From: Dyadobacter sp. SG02
GTDB lineage: Bacteria > Bacteroidota > Bacteroidia > Cytophagales > Spirosomataceae
DNA: 64,000 nt
NCBI RefSeq assembly: GCF_900109045.1
Contig: NZ_FNYL01000003.1
Span: 62,001-126,000, forward strand
Reading direction: 5' to 3'
Shown: positions 48,720-57,428 of the stretch, in pieces
How the letters are laid out: each line of letters begins with the position of its first letter
How positions within the stretch are numbered: the first letter of the stretch is position 1
Program-made: the position numbers and the translations under genes
Notes under the pieces: generated by a model
Told to the model about the DNA's origin: nothing
What the model saw: the letters and a program-made list of their open reading frames with translations, nothing else
Database searches by the model: none

Positions 48720-48868
48720 GCTTTTAAAAATGACGGATAGTGAAAACAAATCGCCAATTTGTAATTTTAGACCCCGTGAAATCCGGCTTTACAAAGTAAT
48801 TCCGGTAAAACGCTTGCGAATTGATTTTGCATAAGTTTATTTTGTCTACCTATTATATAGAGTATTTC

Positions 48869-50440
48869 ATGTTTGCTATTCTTACCCGTCCTGCGAAGTT
48901 GACTCTGGCGGCCTTTTCAGGCCTCATCGCGCTGGCTATGTCCGTCACGACGACGCTCGCCCAAACCGCTCAGCGCCCGAACATTATTTTTATTTTTTCC
49001 GATGACCACGCCTATCAGGGGATCGGCGCTTATGGGAACAAGATCGTTAAAACACCCAATATCGACCGTATTGCACGCGAGGGGGCATTGCTGACCAATA
49101 ACCTGGTGACCAATTCAATATGCGGTCCTAGCCGCGCCACTTTGCTGACCGGCAAGTACAGCCACCTGAACGGCTACAAACGTAACGACCGGACAAAGTT
49201 CGATACCAGCCAGACACTGCTTTCCGAAACGCTCCGCAAGAATGGCTACCAGACGGCCTGGATCGGTAAAATGCATTTGAACAGCCTCCCGGCGGGTTTC
49301 GATTACTGGAATGTACTGCCCGATCAGGGACATTATTATAACCCGGAATTCATCGGTCAGCCGAACGACACGACCAAATATACGGGCTACGTTTCCGACC
49401 TCATTACCCAGTTCGCGACCGGCTGGCTCGAAAAACGCAACGACAGCAAACCATTTTTCCTCATCGTGGGCCACAAAGCCACGCACCGCGAATGGATGCC
49501 CGATTTGCAGGACCTCGGCGCTTATGATAATGTAACTTTCCCGCTGCCGTCGACATTTTATGACGATTACAAAGGCAGAAAGGCCGCTGCCGACCAGGAT
49601 ATGACTATCGACAAAACCATGCGCATGAAGTTTGACCTGAAAGTGGGCGTGGATTACGAGAAGGATTTCCTTTACAGCCGACTTAATCCCGAGCAGAAAA
49701 AGGTTTTCAAAGCCTATTATGACAAAGTATCCAAAGAAGTAACAGACAAAAATCTGACGGGTAAAGCATTGGTAGAGTGGAAATTCCAGCGTTACCTGCG
49801 CGATTATTTCTCAACGGCCAATTCGCTCGACCGCAATATAGGCAAGCTGCTCGATTACCTGGATAAAAGTGGTTTATCTAAAAACACGGTCGTGATCTAC
49901 GCGTCGGACCAGGGCTTTTACCTCGGCGAGCACGGCTGGTTCGACAAGCGCTTTATTTATGAAGAATCATTGAAAACACCATTTGTAATCCGCTATCCGG
50001 GGGTGATCAAGCCGGGGACCAAAGTAAATGACCTCGTTGTGAACATCGATTGGGCGCCGACGGTACTCAATATCGCAGGTGTGAAAACCCCGGCGGATAT
50101 GCAGGGTAAATCGTTCTTGCCATTGCTGAAAGGCACGCAAACCGCGCAGGTACCCTGGCGGAAAGAGGCTTATTACCATTATTACGAATTCCCGCAGCCG
50201 CACCACGTACACCCACATTTCGGGTTGAGGACAAATCGCTACAAGCTGGCCTATTTCTACGGCGGCGCCGATTCGTGGGAGTTGTATGATTTGCAGAAAG
50301 ACCCGAAAGAGGTTTCCAATATTTACGGAACGAAAGAAACAGAAAAGCTGACAGCTGATTTGAAAGAGAAGCTGAAAGCATTGATGAAAGAGTACAAGGA
50401 CGATGAGGCATTAAAAATCGTCGCGACCGCGAAACCATGA
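48869..50440 (+). CDS. Sulfatase, formylglycine type (S1 family)
   Basis: A 523-residue exported arylsulfatase-like enzyme. The ATG at 48869 starts a signal peptide cut near TTLAQ; an in-frame TTG at 48821 is less likely. The N-terminal metal site [13 protein letters not shown] is followed by [12 protein letters not shown], in which Cys85 is the residue converted to formylglycine. Late residues [15 protein letters not shown] give further metal and sulfate contacts. The substrate is probably a sulfated glycan or small sulfate ester, unresolved. Two genes downstream lies a formylglycine-generating enzyme; the next gene starts inside its stop codon (ATGA). Confidence 0.93.
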   Translation: MFAILTRPAKLTLAAFSGLIALAMSVTTTLAQTAQRPNIIFIFSDDHAYQGIGAYGNKIVKTPNIDRIAREGALLTNNLVTNSICGPSRATLLTGKYSHLNGYKRNDRTKFDTSQTLLSETLRKNGYQTAWIGKMHLNSLPAGFDYWNVLPDQGHYYNPEFIGQPNDTTKYTGYVSDLITQFATGWLEKRNDSKPFFLIVGHKATHREWMPDLQDLGAYDNVTFPLPSTFYDDYKGRKAAADQDMTIDKTMRMKFDLKVGVDYEKDFLYSRLNPEQKKVFKAYYDKVSKEVTDKNLTGKALVEWKFQRYLRDYFSTANSLDRNIGKLLDYLDKSGLSKNTVVIYASDQGFYLGEHGWFDKRFIYEESLKTPFVIRYPGVIKPGTKVNDLVVNIDWAPTVLNIAGVKTPADMQGKSFLPLLKGTQTAQVPWRKEAYYHYYEFPQPHHVHPHFGLRTNRYKLAYFYGGADSWELYDLQKDPKEVSNIYGTKETEKLTADLKEKLKALMKEYKDDEALKIVATAKP

Positions 50441-51918
50441 CCAGCGTGGGAACTCCCCGAGTGGCGACTCCCGGAGTGGGAACTCCGGAATATGATGCCA
50501 TAGTGGTAGGCTCCGGCCCGAATGGGCTTGCGGCCGCTATTACCTTACAAGAATCGGGACTTTCGGTTTTGTTGATCGAAGGAAAGGACACGATCGGGGG
50601 CGGTATGCGCACCGCGGAACTGACGTTACCGGGTTACCACCACGATATTTGCTCTGCCGTTCACCCGATGGCATTGATGTCGCCGTTCTTTGAAAGACTT
50701 CCGCTGGCGGATTTTGGATTGAAATTCGTTCAGCCCACGCACGACGCGGCGCATCCGCTCGATGGCGGCCGGGTGGCGGTACTCGACCAGTCGGTAGAAT
50801 CGACGGCCCGCCAGCTCGGTGCCGACGGCGATACCTATCGCAGATGGATGGGTGGCCTGCTGGAATCCATTCCAAAGTTGCTGCCCGATCTGCTCGGACC
50901 GCTGCAATGGCCGGCAGAGCCTTTCCGGCTCGCGGGATTCGGGTTACAGGCATTACCACCGGCTACCTGGACGGCCGGGAAATTCAAGACCGCCGAAGCG
51001 CGTGCAATGTGGGCCGGAATGGCCGCGCATTCGATCCAGCCATTGGGGAATATCGCGACTTCGGCCTTTGGCATCATGCTCATGGCCGCGGCGCACATTA
51101 AAGGATGGGTAATCCCCGTGGGTGGGAGCCAGCGCATTGCGGATACATTGGCGGCTTATTACCAATCGCTTGGGGGCAAGATCCAGACGGGCTGGATGGT
51201 TGGTTCGTTGAATGAACTGCCGTCTGCGAAAGCCATTTTAATGGACGTAACGCCCAAACAGCTGGTGCAAATAGCAGGCGACAGGCTGAGCTCTTCCTAT
51301 AAAAGTCGTTTGGGAGCTTACCGCCACGGCCCGGGTGTTTTCAAAGTGGATTGGGCACTCGACGAGCAGATCCCGTTCCAGCGTGAAGAATGTCGCGGAG
51401 CCGGCACGGTGCATTTGGGGAATACATTGGAGGAAATCGTGCAGTATGAACGTAATGTGGGGAATGGAAAGCGGGGAGAGAAGCCTTTTGCATTGGTAGC
51501 TCAGCAAAGTCTTTTCGACAAAACCCGCGCACCCGAAGGCAAGCATACGGCCTGGGCTTACTGCCACGTTCCGAACGGCGACGACCGCGATATGACCGAT
51601 GTCCTCGAAAGCCAGATCGAACGGTATGCGCCGGGCTTCCGGGATGTGATCAAAGCGAAACACGTTACCAATGCGTCGGCATTTGAACAATATAATCCGA
51701 ACTATATCGGAGGGGATATCAATGGGGGTATCCAGGATATTTTGCAATTGTATTCGCGGCCGGTGCTGAGCATTTCGCCGTACCGTACACCGGCGAAGGG
51801 CCTTTACATCTGCTCGTCGTCCACCCCTCCGGGCGGGGGCGTGCATGGGATGTGCGGGTACCACGCGGCGCGGCAGGCGTTGAAGGATATTTTTAAAATT
51901 GAAGTTAAAAAAGCGTAA
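50437..51918 (+). CDS. FAD-dependent oxidoreductase, phytoene-desaturase/PYROXD2-like
   Basis: A 493-residue flavoprotein of the CrtI/monoamine-oxidase superfamily. The dinucleotide-binding motif AIVVGSGPNGLAAAI begins near residue 20, the ribose-binding acidic residue follows in VLLIEGKDTIGGGMRT, and the C-terminal FAD contact is YICSSSTPPGGGVHGMCGYHAA. It is soluble, with no signal peptide. The N-terminus before the fold is a repeat-derived tail. PYROXD2-like proteins are broad and their substrates largely unknown. It is translationally coupled to the sulfatase and followed by a formylglycine-generating enzyme; whether the three act together is inference. Confidence 0.88.
   Translation: MTSVGTPRVATPGVGTPEYDAIVVGSGPNGLAAAITLQESGLSVLLIEGKDTIGGGMRTAELTLPGYHHDICSAVHPMALMSPFFERLPLADFGLKFVQPTHDAAHPLDGGRVAVLDQSVESTARQLGADGDTYRRWMGGLLESIPKLLPDLLGPLQWPAEPFRLAGFGLQALPPATWTAGKFKTAEARAMWAGMAAHSIQPLGNIATSAFGIMLMAAAHIKGWVIPVGGSQRIADTLAAYYQSLGGKIQTGWMVGSLNELPSAKAILMDVTPKQLVQIAGDRLSSSYKSRLGAYRHGPGVFKVDWALDEQIPFQREECRGAGTVHLGNTLEEIVQYERNVGNGKRGEKPFALVAQQSLFDKTRAPEGKHTAWAYCHVPNGDDRDMTDVLESQIERYAPGFRDVIKAKHVTNASAFEQYNPNYIGGDINGGIQDILQLYSRPVLSISPYRTPAKGLYICSSSTPPGGGVHGMCGYHAARQALKDIFKIEVKKA
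50446..50490 (+). repeat. 15-bp tandem repeat, three copies, at the oxidoreductase N-terminus
   Basis: Units 50446-50460, 50461-50475 and 50476-50490 share the GTGGnnACTCC core and are in frame, giving V-G/A-T-P repeats just before the Rossmann fold. Confidence 0.85.
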
Positions 51919-51933
51919 CCGGGTTACAGGAAT

Positions 51934-53019
51934 ATGGAGTTTTCAATAAAAGGATTTTGCGGACTGGCGGGTATTTTGGCCGTGACATTATGGAGCTGCG
52001 GGAGCAAACAAACCGCCGAGGAGAAACGCAAAGCCGACAGCCTCGCGGCCTGCATTGCCGACGGCATGCCCTCGCGTGCATCCGCGATCCGCAATGCGAG
52101 CCTGGTAACGGAAGGTAAGGGCGACAGCACCGGCATGGTGTGGATACCTGGTGGCAAGTTCCTGATGGGCGCCGACGAGTTCCCCGACTCCCGACCAATG
52201 CACGAGGTGACGGTGAATGGCTACTATATCGATGCGCATGAAGTCACGAATGCGGAATTTGCCGCATTCGTGAAAGCGACCAACTACAAAACCGTTGCCG
52301 AACGCCCATTAAACCCGGCCGATTATCCCGGCGTACCTGCCGATAAGCTGGTGCCGGGCTCGGCGGTGTTCACGCCCACGCCCACACGCGTGAGCCTTGA
52401 CAACCCGCTTCAATGGTGGAATTACGTGCCGGGCGCCAACTGGGCGCATCCGGAGGGTCCTTCCAGTTCGACCAAAGGCCGCGAAAACTACCCTGTTGTG
52501 CACGTATCCTACGAGGATGCGGCGGCCTATGCCAAATGGGCGGGGAAAAGGTTGCCTACCGAAGCGGAGTGGGAATTTGCGGCACAAGGCGGCAAAGGAA
52601 ATCACACCTATTACTGGGGCGATCAGCTCAAACCGGACGGAAAATGGGTGGCTAACATTTACCAGGGCAGTTTTCCCGACAAGAATACAAAGGAAGATGG
52701 CTATCTTACCGCCGCGCCTATCAAATCCTTCCCTTCCAATCCTTATGGCCTGTACGATATGGATGGAAATGTGTGGGAATGGTGCGAGGACCTTTACCGC
52801 CCGGATTATTACCAGAAAAGCCCGGCTGCTAACCCGAAAGGGCCGTCGGATAGCTATGATCCCGACGAGCCGGGCGCGGTGAAACGCGTTCAGCGCGGAG
52901 GCTCATTCCTTTGCAGTGACGACTATTGCATTCGTTACAAAGCCGGCAGCCGCGGCAAGGGAGAAGTGACCAGCGGAAGCAACAACCTTGGTTTCCGTTG
53001 TGTAATGGACAAAAAATGA
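51934..53019 (+). CDS. Formylglycine-generating enzyme (SUMF1 family), lipoprotein
   Basis: A 361-residue protein with a lipoprotein signal (GILAVTLWSC). The FGE-sulfatase domain starts at MVWIPGGKFLMGADEF and closely follows aerobic FGE, including GANWAHPEGP, GKRLPTEAEWEFAAQGG and MDGNVWEWCEDL. The active-site pair corresponding to human Cys336 and Cys341 is present as Cys327 and Cys332 in GGSFLCSDDYCIRYKAGSR. It should convert the sulfatase cysteine to formylglycine using O2 and copper. A lipidated enzyme would act in the periplasm, whereas FGE normally acts on unfolded substrate. GldJ/GldK gliding proteins share the fold, but this one keeps both cysteines. Confidence 0.88.
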   Translation: MEFSIKGFCGLAGILAVTLWSCGSKQTAEEKRKADSLAACIADGMPSRASAIRNASLVTEGKGDSTGMVWIPGGKFLMGADEFPDSRPMHEVTVNGYYIDAHEVTNAEFAAFVKATNYKTVAERPLNPADYPGVPADKLVPGSAVFTPTPTRVSLDNPLQWWNYVPGANWAHPEGPSSSTKGRENYPVVHVSYEDAAAYAKWAGKRLPTEAEWEFAAQGGKGNHTYYWGDQLKPDGKWVANIYQGSFPDKNTKEDGYLTAAPIKSFPSNPYGLYDMDGNVWEWCEDLYRPDYYQKSPAANPKGPSDSYDPDEPGAVKRVQRGGSFLCSDDYCIRYKAGSRGKGEVTSGSNNLGFRCVMDKK

Positions 53020-53043
53020 TGTGATTACCAAATTGATACTGAT

Positions 53044-53613
53044 ATGAGTGTGCGCTTTCTGACCGTACCGGGGCTGGCGAGCTCAGGCCCGCAGCATTGG
53101 CAGACCATCTGGGAAGAGCAATATCCCGACCGTTTCGACCGCGTGCAGCAGGAGAACTGGGATTGGCCTGTGAAAGAGGAATGGGTGGCGCAGCTGCAAA
53201 AGCAGATCAGCGAACTCACCGGGCCGACGATCCTCGTAGCGCACAGCCTGGGCTGCATTACCGTGGCGCATTGGGCGCAGGAGCACAGTTCGGAGCTGAT
53301 CAAAGGCGCGTTACTGGTGGCCCCGGCGGACGCGGAGCTTTCCAAGCGGTTGAATTTCGTGGTCGGCTTTACGCCCATACCCGTGCGTACGATCCCTTTC
53401 AAAACGATCGTGGTGGCGAGTACGAACGACATTTACGCGACCATTGGCCGATCCAAAGTGTTTGCCGCCAACTGGGGAAGCGATTTTGTGAATGTGGGTA
53501 AAAAAGGGCATATCAATGCCGTTTCGGGGCTGGAAGACTGGGTGGACGGCAAGAAGATATTGGAACAGTTCGAGGGCGTAAAATTGCTTGAAAGCGAAGC
53601 AACGCGTTCCTGA
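53044..53613 (+). CDS. Alpha/beta hydrolase of the RBBP9/YdeN family
   Basis: A 189-residue small serine hydrolase. The family opening FLTVPGLASSGPQHWQTIWE is followed by the nucleophile Ser68 in LVAHSLGC; the acid is in STNDIYA and the base is the His in KKGHINAVSGL. Family members are cytosolic esterases or amidases of unclear substrate. It lies 24 bp after the formylglycine-generating enzyme gene, as the last gene of the sulfatase operon before an AT-rich gap. Confidence 0.9.
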   Translation: MSVRFLTVPGLASSGPQHWQTIWEEQYPDRFDRVQQENWDWPVKEEWVAQLQKQISELTGPTILVAHSLGCITVAHWAQEHSSELIKGALLVAPADAELSKRLNFVVGFTPIPVRTIPFKTIVVASTNDIYATIGRSKVFAANWGSDFVNVGKKGHINAVSGLEDWVDGKKILEQFEGVKLLESEATRS

Positions 53614-53720
53614 GAACCAGCGTATGGGATTGTTAAAGCCTGTTAATGATTTATTAAGTGCTTTTTATTCTTTATATATTTCAAATCAAATCTTCTACAC
53701 TTTAAACTATTGAAATTATT

Positions 53721-54329
53721 ATGAAACGAATGTTTGTACTCGCAGCAGCTGGCTTGCTTTTCAATGTTGCTGCAATTGCCAACGGTCCCGGAAAGAATGC
53801 TGCCGACAAAACGCTGAAGGTAGATCCGAAAGCGAGCTCCATCAACTGGGGTGCCAAAAAGGTAACAGGAACGCACGCCGGAACGGTACCTCTGGAAAGC
53901 GGTACACTGGTGGTGGATAACGACAAGCTCAAAGGAGGAAGTTTTGTAGCCGATATCAAATCGCTCGTCGTAACCGATGTGACCGATAAGGAAATGAATG
54001 GTAAACTGACCAATCACCTCAAAAGCGACGACTTTTTCTCTGTCGAAAAACACCCGCAGGCAAAACTGGTGATTTCAACCGTGACACCGAAAGGTGGTAA
54101 TGCTTACGACGTAACAGGCAAGCTGACGATCAAAGGAATCACACAGGACGTGAAATTCCCGGCGACAGTTACGTCCGATGCCAAAAAGGTGACTGCCAAC
54201 GCGAAAGTAGCGATCGATCGTACCAAATACGATATCAAATTCCGCTCGACCAACTTCTTCGAAAACCTTGGCGACAAGGCGATCGACAACGATTTTACAC
54301 TCGACGTAAATCTGGTAGCGAACAAATAA
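53721..54329 (+). CDS. YceI-family periplasmic lipid-binding protein
   Basis: A 202-residue exported protein (signal peptide MKRMFVLAAAGLLFNVAAIA). The YceI lipocalin-like barrel is recognisable from SSINWGAKKVTGTHAGTVPL, the central LKSDDFFSVEKHPQAKLVIS and the late KFRSTNFFENLGDKAIDNDF. The fold binds polyisoprenoid or other amphiphilic ligands. It has its own terminator and precedes the sugar gene block. Confidence 0.92.
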   Translation: MKRMFVLAAAGLLFNVAAIANGPGKNAADKTLKVDPKASSINWGAKKVTGTHAGTVPLESGTLVVDNDKLKGGSFVADIKSLVVTDVTDKEMNGKLTNHLKSDDFFSVEKHPQAKLVISTVTPKGGNAYDVTGKLTIKGITQDVKFPATVTSDAKKVTANAKVAIDRTKYDIKFRSTNFFENLGDKAIDNDFTLDVNLVANK

Positions 54330-54352
54330 TCAGCGATTATTTAAAAGATATG

Positions 54353-54386
54353 AAATCCGGTTTGAGCGATCAGACCGGATTTTTTA
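54353..54386 (+). terminator. Rho-independent terminator after yceI-like gene
   Basis: A perfect 9-bp stem (54353-54361 and 54374-54382) with a 12-nt loop and a T run, 23 bases beyond the stop. Confidence 0.85.
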
Positions 54387-54402
54387 TTGCCCCGGAGAGC
54401 CT

Positions 54403-54410
54403 TATATTTG
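54403..54410 (+). promoter_or_regulatory. Candidate -7 promoter element for the GH130-like gene
   Basis: TATATTTG fits the Bacteroidota TAnnTTTG consensus exactly, lies just past the preceding terminator and 32 bases before the start at 54443. The -33 region is only T-rich. Confidence 0.5.
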
Positions 54411-54442
54411 AAAAATATGATTTGATAACTGATAGAAATTCT

Positions 54443-55591
54443 ATGAAAAATTTTATCGCCGGCTTCGCTATATGCACATCTATCCTGGCCGGGCAGGCAT
54501 TTGCACAAACCGAAAACAAGCTTCCTGAATGGGCTTTCGGCGGTTTCAAACGACCGGCCGGTGTAAACCCGGTCATTTCTCCCGATAGTAATTCGCGTTT
54601 TTTCTGTCCTATGAACAAACGTCAGGTCGATTGGGAATCGAACGATACATTCAACCCTGCGGCCACCATGAAGAACGGCAAGATCGTGGTGCTTTACCGC
54701 GCAGAGGACAAAGCCGGCAAGGCGATCGGAATGCGTACCTCGCGGCTGGGATATGCCGAAAGTGAGGATGGCATTCATTTCAAAAGAAGAAAACAGCCGG
54801 TATTATTCCCGGCGGAAGACAGCCAGAAATCCAACGAATGGCCCGGCGGCTGTGAGGACCCGCGCGTGGCAGTTACCGAAGATGGCTTGTACGTCGTGAT
54901 TTACACGCAATGGAACAAGGATAAGGCACGCCTGGGCATTGCCACCTCCCGCGATTTGATCAGATGGGAAAAATACGGCCCGGCATTCAGGGAGGCCTAT
55001 AATGGTAAATTCAATAATATCTGGACAAAATCGGGCTCGATTGTAACAAAATTGGTTGGCGACAAGCAGGTTATCGCAAAAATCAACGGCAAATACTGGC
55101 TCTATTTCGGCGAAGCCAATGTGAACGTCGCGACTTCGACAGACCTCATTAACTGGGAGCCCGTGGTCGATACCAATGGTGAGCTGGTAAACCTGATCTC
55201 CCCAAGAAAGGGCTATTTCGATAGCAATCTCACTGAATGCGGCCCCCCGGCCATCCTGACCGATAAGGGTATTGTAATGCTTTACAACGGCAAAAACGAC
55301 AAAGGCGAAGATGGCGACAAACGTTTCACGCCTAACAGCTACTGCGCAGGGCAGGTATTATTTGATAAAAATGATCCTACCAAAGTGCTCGCCCGCCTCG
55401 ATACCCCTTTCTTCCGTCCGATGGAGCCGTTTGAAAAGAGTGGCCAGTATGTCGCAGGGACCGTTTTTATTGAAGGAATGGTGTATTATAAAAAGAAATG
55501 GCTGCTCTACTACGGCTGCGCCGATTCGCGCGTAGGAGTGGCAATGTATGATCCCGCCGCGAAAACAGCGGGCGATCCGATTCCCAACTAG
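54443..55591 (+). CDS. Exported GH130-like glycosidase/phosphorylase
   Basis: A 382-residue protein with a signal peptide (MKNFIAGFAICTSILAGQAFAQ), so periplasmic or external. It has five-bladed propeller features: FNPAATMKNGKIVVLYRAED in blade one, GCEDPR (residues 136-141) with the conserved acidic pair, and later GPPAILTDKGIVMLYNGKND and VAGTVFIEGMVYYKKKWLLYYGCADS. GH130 contains mannoside phosphorylases and beta-1,2-mannosidases; exported members tend to be hydrolases. The ATG at 54443 is chosen because the upstream open frame runs through the previous terminator. It begins the carbohydrate block. Confidence 0.85.
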   Translation: MKNFIAGFAICTSILAGQAFAQTENKLPEWAFGGFKRPAGVNPVISPDSNSRFFCPMNKRQVDWESNDTFNPAATMKNGKIVVLYRAEDKAGKAIGMRTSRLGYAESEDGIHFKRRKQPVLFPAEDSQKSNEWPGGCEDPRVAVTEDGLYVVIYTQWNKDKARLGIATSRDLIRWEKYGPAFREAYNGKFNNIWTKSGSIVTKLVGDKQVIAKINGKYWLYFGEANVNVATSTDLINWEPVVDTNGELVNLISPRKGYFDSNLTECGPPAILTDKGIVMLYNGKNDKGEDGDKRFTPNSYCAGQVLFDKNDPTKVLARLDTPFFRPMEPFEKSGQYVAGTVFIEGMVYYKKKWLLYYGCADSRVGVAMYDPAAKTAGDPIPN

Positions 55592-55632
55592 CAGGTCAGT
55601 ACAGGATAGTGCATCAGATATTTTTAGGAATT

Positions 55633-55677
55633 TTTGGATATTAATTTCTGCTTTTTTAAGAGATGTTAATATCCAAA
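55633..55677. promoter_or_regulatory. Perfect 12-bp dyad upstream of the DUF1080 gene
   Basis: TTTGGATATTAA (55633-55644) and its exact complement (55666-55677) are separated by 21 bases in a 148-bp gap, ending 62 bases before the DUF1080 start. An operator read by a sugar-responsive regulator, or a transcript hairpin, are both possible. Confidence 0.5.
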
Positions 55678-55739
55678 TGCCCCTTGCAATAAGGGAAGTC
55701 AGTTGTTCCGGAGTCACTAAACCTATAAATGCGATCAAA

Positions 55740-56507
55740 ATGAGTTTCAGATTTATCAAGGCCGGAATGCTTCTGGCCGCCGTGATGACCCTCACCAGCC
55801 AGGTCGACACTTTTGCCCAAAAAGCCGAAAAAGGCTTCAAATCCATCTTCGACGGAAAAACACTCAAAGGATGGGACGGCGATCCAAAGTACTGGCGCGT
55901 CGAAAATGGCTCGCTCGTGGGCGAAATCACTCCTGAAACGCTTTTGAAAACCAACTCATTCATCATCTGGCGCGGCGGCGAACCCGGCGATTTCGAACTG
56001 AAAGGTTCATTCAAGATCGCGACGGCCGGAAACTCGGGAATCAACTACCGCAGTGAACAACTCACCGACGTTCCTTTTGCATTGAAGGGCTACCAGGCCG
56101 ATATCGACGGTAAAAACAACTACACCGGCCAGAATTACGAAGAACGCAAACGTACCACATTGGCCTATCGCGGACAGAAAACGGTTATCAAAGAATATAC
56201 CGGCGACAAAACGCCGGAAGGTGTCCGCAAGAATGTATCCAAGAATGCCTGGACCGGCTTTGAAGTAGTTGGCTCGCTCGGTTCTTCCGATTCATTGAAG
56301 ACGTTGATCAAAAGCGAAGACTGGAACACTTTCCGGCTGGTTGTGAAGGGAAATCACCTGCAACACTACATCAATGACGTCCTGATGAGCGATGTTACCG
56401 ATAATGACACGGTAAATGGCGCCAAAAAAGGCCTTTTAGGCGTACAGGTACACGTAGGCCCGCCTATGAAAGTGGAATACAAAGACCTGCGCATCAAACA
56501 ATATTAA
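55740..56507 (+). CDS. DUF1080 / 3-keto-disaccharide hydrolase domain protein
   Basis: A 255-residue exported protein (signal peptide ending TFAQ). The single domain has the PF06439 pattern: FKSIFDGKTLKGWDGDPKYWRVENGSLVGEI at the start, NSGINYRSEQ in the centre, and WNTFRLVVKGNHLQHYINDVL with GLLGVQVHVGPPMKVEYKDL at the end. The family, renamed after characterised 3-keto-disaccharide hydrolases, has a jelly-roll fold and cleaves glycosides oxidised at C3. The start at 55740 is picked for the signal peptide. Sugar isomerase genes follow on the same strand. Confidence 0.9.
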   Translation: MSFRFIKAGMLLAAVMTLTSQVDTFAQKAEKGFKSIFDGKTLKGWDGDPKYWRVENGSLVGEITPETLLKTNSFIIWRGGEPGDFELKGSFKIATAGNSGINYRSEQLTDVPFALKGYQADIDGKNNYTGQNYEERKRTTLAYRGQKTVIKEYTGDKTPEGVRKNVSKNAWTGFEVVGSLGSSDSLKTLIKSEDWNTFRLVVKGNHLQHYINDVLMSDVTDNDTVNGAKKGLLGVQVHVGPPMKVEYKDLRIKQY

Positions 56508-56551
56508 TCAAACATCGGCCGGCGGCTTCGGTTGCCGGCTTAATGCCCATT

Positions 56552-57403
56552 ATGAATAAAATCGGATTTAATGTGCTGGCCTGGACGGCGGCAGTTTCGG
56601 ATGATCTCTTCCCGATTATCGAAAGGCTGAAAACGATTGGATACGACGGTGTCGAGTTCTATTTAGGCCCCCAGGAAGCCGCGGCTTACCAGCGAATGGG
56701 CAGTTTTGTGAAAGACCTGGGCCTCGAAACCACGGCGGTAATGACGCTCGGAGCGGATGAGAACCCGGTGAGCGATTCGGCTGACGTTCGCGGGAGGGCT
56801 CTGGACAAAATCAAATGGGCAGTAGACCGTGCGCATGACCTCAATTCGAAAGTCATTTGCGGGCCTTTCCATTCGGCGCACACCGTTTTTGTAAACCGTC
56901 CGGCCGAAGACCGGGAGTATGCATTGGCAGGCGAAGTACTGAATGCCGCTGCCGACTATGCGGCACAGGCCAACATCACATTTGCCCTCGAAGCGCTCAA
57001 CCGTTTCGAATGTTATTTGTGTAATACGATGGAACAGCTGTTCAAACTCGTGAAAGCGGCAGATCATCCGAATGTGCGCGCGATGTTTGACACACATCAT
57101 TCCAACATCGAGGAAAAAAGCTATTTAAGCGGACTGCAAACCATCGCGCCCGTACTTGCGCACGTACACATCAGCGAGAACGACCGCGGTACGCCGGGGA
57201 CGGGCCAGGTGAAGTGGGACGATGCATTCGCAGCACTGGCGGCGATCAAATACGACGGCTGGCTGACGATCGAAGCATTCTCGCGTAACGATCCCGGCTT
57301 TGCGAATGCGATCGGTGTTTGGCGGGAGTTTAACGAGCCGTGGGACATTGCCGAAAACGGCTACAAATTTATCCGCGAAATGGGCCTGAAACACGGGCTT
57401 TGA
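56552..57403 (+). CDS. Sugar phosphate isomerase/epimerase, xylose-isomerase-like TIM barrel (1)
   Basis: A ~283-residue cytosolic enzyme. It begins GFNVLAWTAAVSDDLFPII, and the metal-site motifs of the AP-endonuclease-2/epimerase fold are visible: FALEALNR (Glu), AMFDTHHSN (Asp, His), HVHISENDRG, and WLTIEAFS (Glu). This arrangement is like D-tagatose/D-allulose 3-epimerases and YcjR-type enzymes. An ATG nine bases upstream (56543) is an alternative start. It lies between the DUF1080 and ThuA genes, fitting a step that epimerises a keto sugar (inference). Confidence 0.9.
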   Translation: MNKIGFNVLAWTAAVSDDLFPIIERLKTIGYDGVEFYLGPQEAAAYQRMGSFVKDLGLETTAVMTLGADENPVSDSADVRGRALDKIKWAVDRAHDLNSKVICGPFHSAHTVFVNRPAEDREYALAGEVLNAAADYAAQANITFALEALNRFECYLCNTMEQLFKLVKAADHPNVRAMFDTHHSNIEEKSYLSGLQTIAPVLAHVHISENDRGTPGTGQVKWDDAFAALAAIKYDGWLTIEAFSRNDPGFANAIGVWREFNEPWDIAENGYKFIREMGLKHGL

Positions 57404-57428
57404 TCAACCACCTTTTTCAGTCCGGGTT

